DNA from: Sesamum alatum
Lineage: Eukaryota > Streptophyta > Magnoliopsida > Lamiales > Pedaliaceae
DNA length: 64,000 nucleotides
Reading direction: 5' to 3'
Assembly (NCBI GenBank): GCA_034509735.1
Contig: JACGWO010000004.1
Coordinates: 19,573,395 to 19,637,394 of the forward strand
This document shows positions 12,772 to 24,010 of this stretch, piece by piece (position 1 is the stretch's first letter; each line of letters starts with the position of its first letter). The position numbers were made by a program, and so were the translations under genes. The notes beneath the pieces were generated by a model, which saw only the letters and a list, made by a program, of their open reading frames with translations, did not search any database and was not told where the DNA came from.

Positions 12772-13059
12772 AAGAAGAATTAGTTAGTCTTTAGGATTTA
12801 TTTATTTGAATTTCTTTTCGGTAATTTCGTTTCCTCTAGATTTTGTTTAGGCGCTTTGATTATTATTAGACTTTTACTTTATAAAATCTAGTTTCTTCAG
12901 TATTGTTCCTTTTTTTTCCAACATTGGACCTCATAAAAAAATTTATGTTCTTGATTTATTTTATTATCATATTTCAATATTTGACCTATGAGGGTCAACC
13001 CAATGTTTTTGAAGGAAGACAAAATGTTGAATTTGTCTTTTAATCCCCTTTATAATCTC

Positions 13060-13230
13060 GGGGCAGTCTCGCCCCTTGCAATGAGAGGGCAGTCCCTCTT
13101 TCTTATTGTCTCGGGGCAGTCGCCCGTGGGGTGAGAGGCAGTCCCTCTCTTATATTGTCTGGGGGCAGTCCCCCGGTGAGGAGGCAAGTCCCCCTCTCAC
13201 TATCTATTATTATTTCGGGGCAATCCCCCC
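13060..13230. repeat. Array of about seven short hairpins with CAGT loops in gypsy D
   Basis: Successive stem-loops alternate GGGG/CCCC-type and GAGAGG/CCCTCT-type stems around a constant CAGT (once CAAT) loop. Examples are 13083-13100 (GAGAGGG, CAGT, CCCTCTT) and GGGGG-CAGT-CCCCC at about 13161-13174. Units lie about 20-45 bp apart between the antisense gene and the end of pol. No coding is seen here. Confidence 0.75.
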
Positions 13231-13374
13231 TTTTTTTTACAGACAACTTAAACCAATATACATATTACTATGCGAATAAGAATTTGCCGAAAAAGAAATT
13301 TCATTACCACATTTGAAATTACAATAAAGAGTATATGAATGATAAAATTACAACAAAATACTTCTTCAAGTTAA

Positions 13375-14460
13375 ACCACATTCCATGTACGTGGTACTTC
13401 TTTTCCATCTAATTTCTGGGCAGGCCGGTATGTTCCTTTCCCAGAATCTCAATCACTTGATATGGCCCGGTCCATTTGGCGTCTAGCTTCTGAATGTTTC
13501 CCTGTAGCGTCGGCCCTCCGTAAAACGAGGTCGCCCACTTTGGAAATCTCGATGAGATCTGACTTTACCGTTGTAGGGCTCTGCCATCAACGTTTGATAA
13601 GCTTTCAGTTCTGAGGTTCGCGTTGCTCCTTAGTTCTTACTCAAAAAAATCGAGGCGACTCTCTCCTTCATCTTCAATCTTCAAATTGCTGGTCGGCTCG
13701 TAAACACTTCACTCGAGGTCTCTTCCCCAAATCTCCCTGGGCATGTGACGCATTTCGACCCATAGACTAGACTGTAAGGGGAGTTTCCCCCCATGCTCCG
13801 GCGTGAGGTGGTTCGATATGCCCATGAACTGGAAGCTCTTCGACAAAAATGCCTTCATCTTCTATAATGTCTTGTCTCAAAATCATAATAATCTGGAGGA
13901 TTATGTCGGTTGGTTGCCACTTCTGCCTGGCCATTGGATTTGCGGTTGTTGCCACCACGTGTAGTTTATACTGCTTTATCTTTAATTCTGTTAGACACCA
14001 TTGCGAAATTTAGATCTGAAACTGCGTGCCATTGTCCATTCACGAAAGGCTCTGGGGCATGCCGAAGCGAAATATGATATTTTTCCAGACAAATTTCATG
14101 ACTTCCCTTTTCTGTAAATCCCTGCCCTTAATTACCTCTGCTTACCAACCCATTTTTCGAAAAATAATCAAACTGCTACTAGCAAGTACCTTGCTAGCCT
14201 GTTGCACGAGCGAAGCTTCCCTACTATGCTCCATCCCCCACATTGGTCGAAAGGCAAGGTCTGTATGGGTTGTCGAAGTAGGAAGTACCGCAGCTGGACG
14301 TGAAACAATATTGGCAACCTGCATAGTGGCACTTTCGACACTTCTTCACTAAATCCCTGGCGTCTGCTTGCATGGTGGGCCAAAAAAATACCCTTGCCTC
14401 AGGGCCTTCTGCGCAAAGGCTCTTCCACCTGAGTGGCTGCCACAACTTCCTTCGGCGGAG
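13375..14460 (-). pseudogene. D integrase
   Basis: Minus-strand pieces in shifting frames match a plant gypsy integrase. The HH-CC finger region is at about 14250-14440 (MQADARDLVKKCRKCHYAG). The catalytic-core passage KREVMKFVWKNIIFRFGMPQ and a DNGTQF-like motif follow at about 14020-14130. EDEGIFVEELP lies at about 13830. The C-terminal part, resembling KWTGPYQV and GKGTYRPAQKLDGKEVPRTWNVV, lies at 13378-13480. At least four frame breaks disrupt it. Integrase would insert the cDNA into the host chromosome. Confidence 0.82.
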
Positions 14461-14879
14461 GGATCTCCTTAGAACGTACTCCGCCTTGTCTTCGCTTAAT
14501 ACACTTGAGGTATGGGCCTACGAGAATCCGTCTTTTATACAACTCCCCCTCCGATCAGGGTACAATCTGGCTGCTCTCGTGCAAAAAGTGTCCTAGTGTG
14601 CTTGGGATCCCCTTTCTCCCCCCAGGTAGTGTTCCCATCCTTTCTAGATACGCTTTCTATCTCCTCATCCATTCGATGGAGCCTCCTTTTGCCATTAGGA
14701 CTTCATTTCTCCTCTTCGTCGTATCTCTGGGTATTCTTGGTTCAACAATGTCACCTTCTGCTCTTTATGGGAGCCAATAACTAGCCATCTTAGCTAGGGA
14801 TCCGCTTCTTCATTCTCATTCCTCGAATTGTTTCCAAGGTGAATGTGTTCAAACTTTTTCCGCATTTTCCGGGAACGTT

Positions 14880-15720
14880 TTTTGCCAAAGTATTTGGCCA
14901 TCTGGCTCTCCCTTGTCTTAAATTCTCCATTAACCTGCTTAACAACCAGCTGGGAATCACTGACTGTATACTTTCACGTGCTTTGCCCCTGCTGCAAAGG
15001 CCAACTTCCCTCCCGCGATGAGTGCTTCATACTCTGCTTTCCATTATTTGAGGCGGCGAACCCAAGCCGGATAGCATAACGCATTGTGTCCTGATACGGG
15101 CTCTCGAGTAATATTCCTAGCTCCGCCACCTATTGGTGATGTGGAAGAGCCATCCACAAACATCTTCCAAACACCTCTCTCTTGGATGCCCTCTTCCTCT
15201 GTCAATTCGGAGATGAAGTCTGCCAATGCTTGTGCCTTTATTGCGGGTCTAGGCTGATACTGATTCCATGCTCACTCAACTCTACTGACCGCATTTCACC
15301 ATTCTCCCAGATGTGTTGGGATCTGCCAATAACCCTCTTCAAGGGTTGATTCGTCAGTACCACTACAGGTTTTGCGATTGAAAATAGGGACGTAGCTTCC
15401 TCGCCGCGGTTACCAGGGCCAAAGCACCTTCTCAATCTGTGCATATCTCTGTTCTGGCCTTGCAATGCCTTGCTGGCATAATATATGGGTCGATGCTCGC
15501 GCCTTCTTCCCTCACGAGGACTGAACCTTACCGCACCTTCCGAGACGGACAGGTATACAAAACAAGTTTCTCCCCGGCTCGGGCTTTATCAACAGGGGCG
15601 GCGAAGTATATACTTCTTTAACTCCTCGAAGGCAACCTGACACTGCTCCGTCCAAGTGAAGCTATCCATCTTCTTAATACCTTGAAAGATGGAGTCCCGT
15701 TCTGAGATCTCGAAAATGAA
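14880..15720 (-). pseudogene. D RNase H and second, archaeal-type RNase H
   Basis: The Ty3-type RNase H tail (15238-15465) shows EEATSLFSIAKPVVVLTNQPLKRV. It is followed downstream at 15044-15226 by GVWKMFVDGSSTSPIGGGA, the signature start of the extra RNase H carried by Tat-lineage elements, with the first catalytic Asp (VDGSS) present. The frame is broken afterwards, for example at VRRLK near 15050. Tandem RNase H domains support the Tat assignment. They would remove the RNA strand during cDNA synthesis. Confidence 0.78.
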
Positions 15721-15779
15721 ACGATTAAGCGCCGACCATTCGTCCCGTCAATTTCTGAACTTCTTTTATCGTCCGGGGA

Positions 15780-16610
15780 GGTTGCATAGTCATAATACTT
15801 GCCTCAATTTTTTCTCTGGATTAGCCTCTATCCCCCTCCGAGAAACCATGAATCCCGAGGAACTTTCCTCCCCTGAACTCCGAAGGTGCACTTTGTGGGT
15901 TCAGCTTCATCCCATATCTTCCCAATGTGTGAAAGCATTTCCTCAAGATCAGCCATGTGATCTTCCTTCTTACGGCTTTTGACCAGCATGTCCTTATCTA
16001 TATACACCTCCATATTCCGTCCTATTTGCTCTTTGAACATGTCATTTACTAACCTTTGATATTGCTCCGCATTTTTCAGCCCAAAGGGCATCACTCTGTA
16101 GCAGTATGTGCCCTGCTCCGTCACAAAGCTTGTCTTTTCTTGGTCTCGGGTGCTAGTCGAATCTGATTATAGCCCTAAATGCATCCAGGAAGCTCATCAA
16201 CTCGCCATCCCGAAGTTAATCAATTAGTCTGCTTTGAGAATTGTAGCTAAAGCAAAGCCAGTGACTGCATCAATCCTCGGCCAAGGGGATATGAGTCTTT
16301 GGGCAAGCTCGATTTAAATCAGTGAAGTCTATGCACATCCTCCACTTTCCATTGCTTTTTTGGGACAAGGACCACGTTGGCCAACCGGGCAGGATAATAA
16401 CCGTCGAATATAATCTACTTGAAGCAGTTTCTACCTCCTCGCCTATGATCTTGTTCCTCTCTACCCCAAATGCCCTCCTTTTCTGTTTCACAGGCTTTGC
16501 TTTTGATCCACGTTGAGTCTGTGGACCATAACTTCGGTGATTTATCCCTTTAGACATATCAAGACAACTCCCATGCAAACATGTCTACTGATCTTTGGCA
16601 AGAACTCAAC
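15780..16610 (-). pseudogene. D reverse transcriptase, active site interrupted
   Basis: The minus strand shows KWRMCIDFTDLNRACPK (about 16290-16345), YRVMPFGLKNA (about 16065-16100) and the palm box at about 15985-16010. The palm box reads VYIDKDMLVKS: an AAG codon (15993-15995) splits the two catalytic aspartates of the usual YxDD. The passage between the two blocks is frameshifted. The enzyme would copy element RNA to cDNA; this copy cannot be functional. Confidence 0.85.
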
Positions 16611-16989
16611 AATGACGTATTCTATCTGCTCACTTAGCATGTGACCCTACTTTTAACACCCTTCTTAGGGTCACCTAGGAGCTCAACTATCTTGATCTCC
16701 TCAAAAAGCCTCTATTCTTTCTTCCTCCACCTTCTCTTTTTGGCTTCTTTCCTGGTTTCTTCTCTTTGCTCCCCATGGAGCTCCTTTTCCCCCCTCCCCT
16801 CCCCACCTGGCTCTCTCCCACGAGTTTCCTTCTCAGACAACCCAGCACCGCTACCTTCGCCTTTCCTCTCATGTCCTCTACTGGATGATTTCAGCGTACT
16901 GCTGCATAACATTCCCCGAGCTTGCTTTCTGTCTCCCACCATCTCTCCTACTCCTTCTGGTGTGGGGAATTTCACTTTCATGTGATAAG

Positions 16990-17400
16990 TGGATACACGG
17001 CTTGGAAGAGATTCAAGCTTGGTCTCCCCAAGATAGCATTGTAAGCCGAAGGGGTGTATCCACCACCAAAAACCTTACAAACTTGGTCACACACCTGGAT
17101 ACGACCTAATCGAAATTGGCAAAGTGGCTTCCCCCAATGGCACAACCACATCCCCGCTAAAGCTGGTTAAGGAGTATTGACGGGCAGCGTGTAAGGTTGT
17201 TATGTTGTCAATCCTCATTTGGAAAAAGCCTTGTAAAACAGGATGTCCGCTGAACTCCCGCTGCCAATCAAAATTTTCCTCACCCAGAAGTTCGACACTG
17301 ATGCTCCATAACAATTGCCTCATTGCAGGAAGGAAGATTCTCCTCCAAGTCCTGATCATTAAAGTTATCTCCCCTCGAGACGTGCTCGAGGCACTCCCTT
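16990..17400 (-). pseudogene. D aspartic protease and PR-RT linker
   Basis: The minus strand reads GSGSSADILFYKAFFQMRIDN and SFSGDVVVPLGEATLPI, typical of plant gypsy protease. The catalytic Asp is replaced: GGC (17263-17265) stands where family members have GAC. An AYNAILGRP-like segment follows at about 17020-17045, then MKVKFPTPEGVG (16950-16981) of the linker toward RT. Frames shift between these pieces. Confidence 0.8.
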
Positions 17401-17409
17401 GAGCTCGCT

Positions 17410-19370
17410 ACAGGCAATCTGGTTAACGAACATTTCCTGCTACTTCCGATTAATTATGGCGGCCGCCTCCCATAGCTCGCCCTTGAGTCCCCCATCCACT
17501 GCCCGGGCCTCCTGAAATGATCCCAATGACTCCACTGTCGGAAGATTATCTTTTTCTCACGGTCCACTTCCTCCTTATCTCTTATCTCAAGTGTGAGAAT
17601 CGGGCGCGTCGACCGCTTATTTTCTCGGGTGACCTCTCGAGGTCCTTGTTCATTTGCCACCGAACTCCTTTAGGTATCCTCTTTCCTCGCTGACTGATGA
17701 GTTTCTCAATCTCAATTTTCAGATGGCGACAATTCCCGTGCTGTGGCCTCGATCTTTGTGGAAGTGACAGTATATCGTCAGATTTCATCCTATGGGGATT
17801 ATCTTTCATCGGATAGGGCCATCTCACAAGCCCTTGTTGTTCAGCCACTCGAGAACTTGAACTCACAGAGCAGTTTAAGGGTATACCTCACCAACTCCCC
17901 TCGGTATCAGTGGCTTCCGATTTCTCGTCTGATTCCTTCTGACCTGGGAGGGGCAAATCTCCTTTCTTCTTCATCAGCTTTCCTTTTGAGGGATAACAAG
18001 CTTTGCCTTTTCCTCTGGCCCGAACGCAATCCCACTGTTTCTCTCTATTCGGATGTTTGCTTACTTCTCTGCGTGAAGCAATAGCTCTTCCTGAGTTGAA
18101 AGGGGGCTTCCCTGCTATTGATTCTTGAAGTCGCACTCTTCTCAGATTCTGTTGCATGATGCGTAGCCAAAGAGCTCAGGATTACACGTGCGGGACCTCT
18201 AACACTGCTTCGAGAAAGCGTTGGCACATATTCTCTAAAGCTTTCATTCTCCCGTTGATTATGGCTAAAAACAGTACGTTTTTAAGCTTATTTATCGTTA
18301 TTATTTGTCTTTCTTTAGGCGTAAAAATCGTGTACCCTGTTAATCGAAAGTGGTGACAGGAAGGCTGCGAAAGTTGTTCAAATGACTCGATAGTGCCAGT
18401 GGTTCAGTTGGTTAAACCATTGCCATTGCTTTCCCCTGAAAGGGTAGTCCAACAAGCGAAATAATTTCGCAATATGCCGCATCTCCACGCCGGCTCGCTG
18501 ATGTCTAGCAGGTCGGCTCTGGCCATAAAGCGGTCGAGTGATCTCCTGAGAATGAGTCCCCTACTTCCGCCGCTCGCTATACTCGCTCAAACTCAGAATC
18601 TTTATTCCCGGATGATATAGCTTCTGCTAAAGATGTGGGGGGCGAATGGGGCGCCGTCGGGGAGGTGCCACTGCCAAAGGCCTCGCGCTACGGATTATCC
18701 CGTAGGCCCCAGCCAGTAGGGAAGGAAAATGCGTGCAGGGGAGGGGCTCTCTCTCGTAATATCCCCCTCCTTGTGCTGGCGGCCTCCCCCCTTGAGGGGG
18801 ATGTCATTGTCTTCCTGCCCCCATGTGAAACGGATGAAAGGAAATAATCCTCTTCTCCTCCCGCTCTCCGAGGGGGTGAAGGATAAAAGACGTCCTCGGG
18901 CTGCGTGGCCCTGCTATTGACCTCCTCCTCAAAGTCCATGCCTTCAAAAGCTTCCACCTCGGGCCTCTGCTCTCTTGCGTGTGCCTCCTGTCCCCTCCCC
19001 AGATGGCGAAAGGGGTTGTGGGGGTGCTGCTTGTCCAGCAATATACTGAGCGCACGGCCCTGGCGGCAAGCTTGAGCTGAGGCTGCCTCTATATCTGTTG
19101 AAGGGCCTCTTGAGGTAATCTGGATAACTGGTGGAGTGGAGCGGGACCTCAACGCTCCTCGTGCCCTCCTTCTCGACTTCGTGACTGGAGACTCTCCAAG
19201 GTGCGACCTCTGCTACTTACCCCTTGTTCTCCACCCTCTGAACTGGTGCTGGTGGATTCACCAGGCGTGGGCCCTGCTCCTCCTCCTCTCGTCTCCCCAG
19301 GGTCCTCCTGCCCCACGTTCACGCTTCTCGCCCTTGATCTGTGCTCATTCTTTGATGCCTAGACTCCTTT
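17410..19370 (-). pseudogene. D gag region
   Basis: On the minus strand the N-terminal part (18688-19152) is low in recognisable motifs but rich in R, E and P. The C-terminal nucleocapsid-like part at 17680-17790 reads GNCRHLKIEIEKLISQ, matching the H-x-T-E-x-C-x-x-L-K pattern of Tat-lineage gag. It is followed by a GGPGSGW-like motif at about 17470-17530 near the gag/PR boundary. The frame is broken many times. Gag would form the particle and bind element RNA. Confidence 0.7.
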
Positions 19371-19387
19371 CCCACAGACGGCGCCAA
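19369..19387 (-). other. D primer-binding site
   Basis: Minus-strand TTGGCGCCGTCTGTGGGAA lies two bases inside the 5' LTR, in the position and with the TGGCGCC core usual for plant Ty3/gypsy elements. It is where a host tRNA would prime minus-strand cDNA. I did not assign the tRNA species. Confidence 0.8.
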
Positions 19388-19389
19388 GC

Positions 19390-19751
19390 TGATGGTGTAT
19401 ATTCGCGAAAGTCGTGGCTATGCACGGCGCGCCAAACCCAATCTCAAGAAGCTAAAGAAATCAAGAAATGTAAAAAGTGCTAATGCTCATATATATAAAA
19501 AGTAAGTTACAAATGAATTCACCCCTATTTATAGTAAATTTTTGGGGATGAAATTACAATGTTTCCCCTCTTTGATCCTACGGCCTTAAAATTGATCTGC
19601 CGAGGTGTGATGGTCATTTCGCGTGCCCACTCCTTCTTAACTTCCCTTCTCTCAACTCCCCTCAACTTCTCCTTCAACTTCCATCTGGGGTGCTTGTATA
19701 ATTTACCACAAATTAGAGGTCTTTTTGTAAATAGAATTTTTCTCCACATCA
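19390..19751 (-). repeat. D 5' LTR (362 bp)
   Basis: It is a direct copy of 9713-10080, with ends TGATGGTGTATA and CTCCACATCA on the plus strand. GTTCC at 19752-19756 duplicates 9708-9712. Differences include several single-base indels, so D is not recent. Confidence 0.92.
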
Positions 19752-19756
19752 GTTCC

Positions 19757-20815
19757 CAATTGGCATCTTGTCCCCATTAGGTATTTCCTGAGTGTTCACC
19801 CCTTCCTCAGAACTTGGCTGGATGTTCACCACTTCTCCACATTTGGTTGGTTGTTTGCTGCTTCCTCCAAATTTGCTTGACTGTTTGCTCCTTCTGTTTC
19901 TTTCCTCTTCTTGCACCCTTTCTTGTTGTGGCCTTCTTCCCCACAGTACTGCAAACATAAGTTGTGGACTGCGCTTGTTAATCTGACTTCTTTGACTTGC
20001 CATAAAAATGTGGTCTTCTTTTGGCTTGCTCCTAAACTTCATTAGGCTCCATCCTCCTTGCTCTAAGGTGTCCTTCCCACACCTCTAACCAAAGTTGGGT
20101 GGTAAAAGTGGTACTCCACCAGTTTGCTTCCACTTTTCAGGCCCATTCACAGGTAAAATACAATGTTCATATACCCTCAGGTATGCCTCAACATTGTAAC
20201 AGGGGTGCACGAAAATCTGCTGGGTATCCAAAACTTGACAGTGTTAACAGGGGTGCACGAAAACTCTTGCTGGGTCCTCCCCTGTTCCTCCCCTTCTTCA
20301 ATATTTTCTCCCTCAGTTGTTTCATACCTAACCCATTGAGATTCTCCACCCCCTGTTCCTCCCCTTCTACCCCTTTTCTTACAACACCACTTTCATTATC
20401 AAAACAAGTTTTGAAAACCCTCAATCATCAATCTCAAAATCACTATCTTCAACCCAGAGTTATCAGAGGTCTCACCCATATCTTCAACACCAATATTAGA
20501 TGGTCCACCCTCCCCACCTTCAATGTTATACAGTTCCAAATTGTCTAAATATATGTCTATGTCCCTATCCTACTCATGCATAAGACATAAATGCAGAATA
20601 TGATGTCCTTCAGTGAATAAAACAAACTCATTCTCCTCAAGCTTATAGTATCTTTTAAACCCAAAATAACCTAACTTCTCACACATAACTATCCATATAC
20701 CCAAATACATGCAATTTAGCTGAACATAGTCAAATTTGCTGATTTACCCCCAACATACTTAAGTGGATTAACAGTAAACACTGACCCCCATGGTGAATAT
20801 TTATTGTTATTGATG
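19757..20815 (-). pseudogene. Mutator-like (MULE) transposase, internally deleted
   Basis: Read on the minus strand, 20815-20430 matches the N-terminal domain of plant MULE transposases: YVGGKSANF, then CEKLGYFGFKRYYKL, then DRDIDIYLDNLELYN. 20240-19930 matches the C-terminal end: CYNVEAYLRVYEHCILPVNG, then PPNFG, then a zinc knuckle CGEEGHNKKGC. The DDE catalytic domain and SWIM finger that should lie between are missing; only about 200 bp separate the two ends. The protein continues left of gypsy D at 9707-9326. It would bind and cut terminal repeats of Mutator elements; this copy cannot. Confidence 0.75.
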
Positions 20816-21847
20816 GTCAAGGGGATCTGTAAACCGAAAAAAAAAAAAAAAAAGCAGAAAATCCAACTGCATCAGAAAACATTGCCCCATAAATGTAGAA
20901 AAAACCAAAAATCCAACAATCATGTAATATATATTTTGTCCCATAAAAAACAACAAATAGTGGGTGACCAAAACCCCACATGCACCAAGATACAATACAA
21001 ATAATATAACAAGTGTATAATCAGTGGGGACCAAGAGCCCCTTTACAGACAAATCAAACAACAAATTATATACAAGAAACACAAACATTGTCCCCATTTG
21101 TCTCCATAAACCCAAAAACAACAAGTAACCAAAATAAAGTCATATTTTTTTTGGAGTTCTTATGCCAACACATATAAATATATATAACAACTAATATTAT
21201 TTCAAAAACTGAAACCAACAAAAGGCCATACACAATACATACAAAACAACCATAAGCAACATTTTCCTTAATCCATACTCACATTATACGAAAGATTTTC
21301 ATAAAACAGAAAAAAGGGTCTAAAAATGGATAAACTTACGATAAGATGGAGGGGGCAAAGCGTTCAACTCCTCATCTCTAAGAGGCCATCTTCTCACTTT
21401 CTCAAGCTTCTCCGTCGTTACTCTATATTGTTTTGTTGTTTCAATTTTTGTTCCCTTGAATTTCTTATATTCCAGGCGTAATTTTTGGGTGGTAGTTAGG
21501 GTTCTTCGTTTGGGTGGGGGTCGGGGGGGGGGGGGGGGGGGTATTTTGGCTTGATTTAGGGAAAAATGGATTAAGGGCATCTGATAAGATAAGAAGAGTC
21601 ATTCCCCCCCCCCCCTCCCCCCCCCCCCCCCCCCCCTCCCTTCCCCCCCCACAAAAAAAAAAAATTCAGACTTTAACGGCCATGCATAAGTCACGTGACA
21701 TTTCGTTAATGTATTTGACGGAAAAGTAACTGGACCAACATTGAGATTTTTTTTTAATATATGGGGACTAAATGTGAGACCAGTCTAATATATGAGACTA
21801 AATTGAAACTAAGCCTATTTTATGGGGACGAAAATAGCGATTTCCTT
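20816..21847 (-). mobile_element. 5' flank and probable terminal repeat of the MULE
   Basis: This is non-coding DNA upstream of the transposase. The outer end, read on the minus strand from about 21845 (GGAAATCGCTATTTTCGTCC), resembles MULE terminal inverted repeats. A matching inverted copy was not found at the left breakpoint near 9326. It contains a pure G-run (about 21519-21540), a C-rich run (about 21604-21650), an A-run (20839-20853) and unremarkable AT-rich sequence. Confidence 0.5.
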
Positions 21848-24010
21848 ATAAAATAAGTCCATAAAAAAGGGCAAAAAAGAGCAAACTGTCATTTTTCATA
21901 TACATACAAAGCACACAGTACTGAAGAATATTTTGTACATATGGATTGTACTAAAAGATAAAAGGATAAACATATATTGAACATTGTTCTTTTCTTATGA
22001 TCAAATTTTTTGTATACAATAATATAAATTCACATAAAAGAAATAGAAAATAGAAATGGGTTTGAAAATGCATACCACGTAACCTTTATATATTATAAGT
22101 TGGAGAAAAAAGAAACATCATTAAATTCTCATAATGGAAAGTTTTCATTTCATTTTGAAAAATTACAATAAGTAGAAAATAATATATTATAAAATAGATT
22201 TAAAACACCTAATTATATCATATATATAGTTTTAGATCTTCCCATTTAAATTGACTATCAAAATCTTCTTTTTTTCAATTTCATGACAAGGATTGTGTTG
22301 GTTCTTTGAAACAAACAAAGGCTTGATAGTATACGCATAATTGAGGTTAAACAAGAAAAAGACGAAATACCTACATAAAAACATGTAAATAATAATAAAA
22401 ATAATTAAGCTAAATAATAATATAAAGAGAAAGTATTTCAAAAATGGAATTGTACATATATTATCAAACTAACATAATGTCTTAACCTTACTTAACATTG
22501 CCTAATCCCATAAGAAATTAGTTACCGGTGCTTTTTTCCTTTCTTAATGTAATTTAAAATTGAGTAAAATATTTGTTCAAAATCTTGAAAAATAGTAAGG
22601 TTACAAATACAATAACAAAATTAATGCCATTAGAAAAAAAATAATTTAACCATGGCTAATTGTCATGATTAAAAAATAAATAATTATGATAAATACTCAT
22701 TGCCACGCCACGCAGACGATGTGTTGGCCCGTTGGTTTTTGCGAGTGTGGGGAAAATATTTCCCCACGCTAAAGAGTCATAGCAAAATATTTTGCGATGG
22801 GTCCATAGCAATGGCGAAAATAGTTTTCATGATGGATAATCCAGATTTTTTGCAATGTTTTTATTTAACCATGACTAATAATAAGTTTATTTGCCATGGA
22901 TTTTAGTCTTCAATATAGCTAATATAATTGTAGCTAATATAAAAAATTTCTCCTAGGAGGCACAACTAAAGTATTACCTTTATCTCTTAATTTGAAAAAA
23001 AAATATAATAGTGAAAATTTTATTACATCAAGAGAAATGAAAATATAACAAAATATTATCAATATCGAAGAAATGCATAAATATTATATCTATATATACT
23101 TTTTTTAACTGTAAGTATGTGCATTATTAGTTATTTCAGACAGAATAATAAGGATTTTGTTTTTTATCTTCCTAAATACTTACCCAAACTCAAGATATTG
23201 TCGAATATTTCTACATTACCTTGTACCCTAGTACCACTTTCTCTCTATTTTAACTTGTCAATGCTTTATTCATCTTATTAAGATGTTCATAAAAAAGAAT
23301 AAGGTATTATTCATCTTATTGAAATCCATGTGGTTACCTGGGTAAGCTACTTCTAGACTCGAACAAATGACTATCGTAAGTTTCAATTGGTTGGTTACGT
23401 ATCCTTCTGGAAACATATCAATGATTCCAATTACCTACTGGCCTCCGATTGATCTAATCTTAGGAAACTTCCTGTTTTCATCTTGTAACTTAAGATGGTG
23501 GCAATTTTAGTCGTAACAAATTGGATTTTCACAATTACGTTCTGTAACTTTGAAAATTGGTAATTTTTTCCTTTTTAGTCAGAAAAATACGTGCCGGGCA
23601 CATGATCTGTACAATTGGGGCTTTCCGGCTAGATGGGACCCAAAATTTGTCAATTTTCAAAGTTACAGGGACTAAATTGTGAAAATCAATTCGCTATAAG
23701 ACCATACTTGCTACCCCTAAAGTTATAGGAAGAAAGTTGCACTTTCAATAGAAAAAGCTGTATTTTTTTTGCTGAAAATTCCACTATTTTTACTCCTAAT
23801 AGAAAAAAAAAAATTAATAACATTTATAATTGAAATGTTAGAGCCTTAAAATATACTTTTCAAGCTCCGCAAATAACATGCACCGACATGAAATTTGCAA
23901 GGGTTGTTTTTGAACAAATAGACTATAAAAATATTATTTATTATTGAAAATGTACATAATATTTACTCACCTAAGAAAAATAAGTGAATAAAGTTCATAA
24001 TTTTAAAAAC
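21848..24010. repeat. AT-rich array, block c of unit 1
   Basis: It aligns by eye along most of its length with 25015-26750, with many small indels and one large difference (22624-22955). No coding is seen. It contains the recurring 'ttggtaattt...gtgccgggcacatgatc...ggggctttccggc' passage at about 23550-23700. Confidence 0.75.
22624..22955. mobile_element. 330-bp segment present in one array unit only, MITE candidate
   Basis: It lies between CAATAACAAAATTA and GCACAAC. The homologous unit joins these directly at about 25745-25752. It holds a short repeated passage (TTAACCATGGCTAAT near 22647, TTAACCATGACTAAT near 22865) and a GC-richer core near 22702-22800. I see no convincing terminal inverted repeat, so it could also be a deletion from the other unit. 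Confidence 0.45.

Larger units (their letters stand above)
9713..19751 (-). mobile_element. Ty3/gypsy retrotransposon D, Tat-like lineage, complete but degenerate
   Basis: It has LTRs of 368 and 362 bp (9713-10080, 19390-19751) and perfect 5-bp target duplications GTTCC at 9708-9712 and 19752-19756. In the element's sense (minus) the order is 5' LTR, primer-binding site, gag, PR, RT, RNase H, second RNase H, integrase, an antisense gene (10552-12771), polypurine tract, 3' LTR. RT before integrase marks Ty3/gypsy. The additional WKMFVDGSS-type RNase H and the antisense gene downstream of pol are features of the plant Tat lineage (Grande/Retand/Ogre relatives). It sits inside Mutator-like element M. 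Confidence 0.9.

Noticed and set aside
16641..16985. Pro/Ser-rich 114-codon plus-strand frame
   Set aside because: It is the antisense shadow of the gypsy D protease-RT linker, a low-complexity Lys/Glu/Arg-rich stretch.
18390..18490. A 'ccagtggttcagttggttaaacc' passage resembling part of a tRNA
   Set aside because: No cloverleaf with matching arms could be drawn and it lies within the gypsy D gag region.
22700..22906. A 68-codon frame near 22.7 kb as a gene
   Set aside because: No recognisable domain, absent from the homologous repeat unit, and short.
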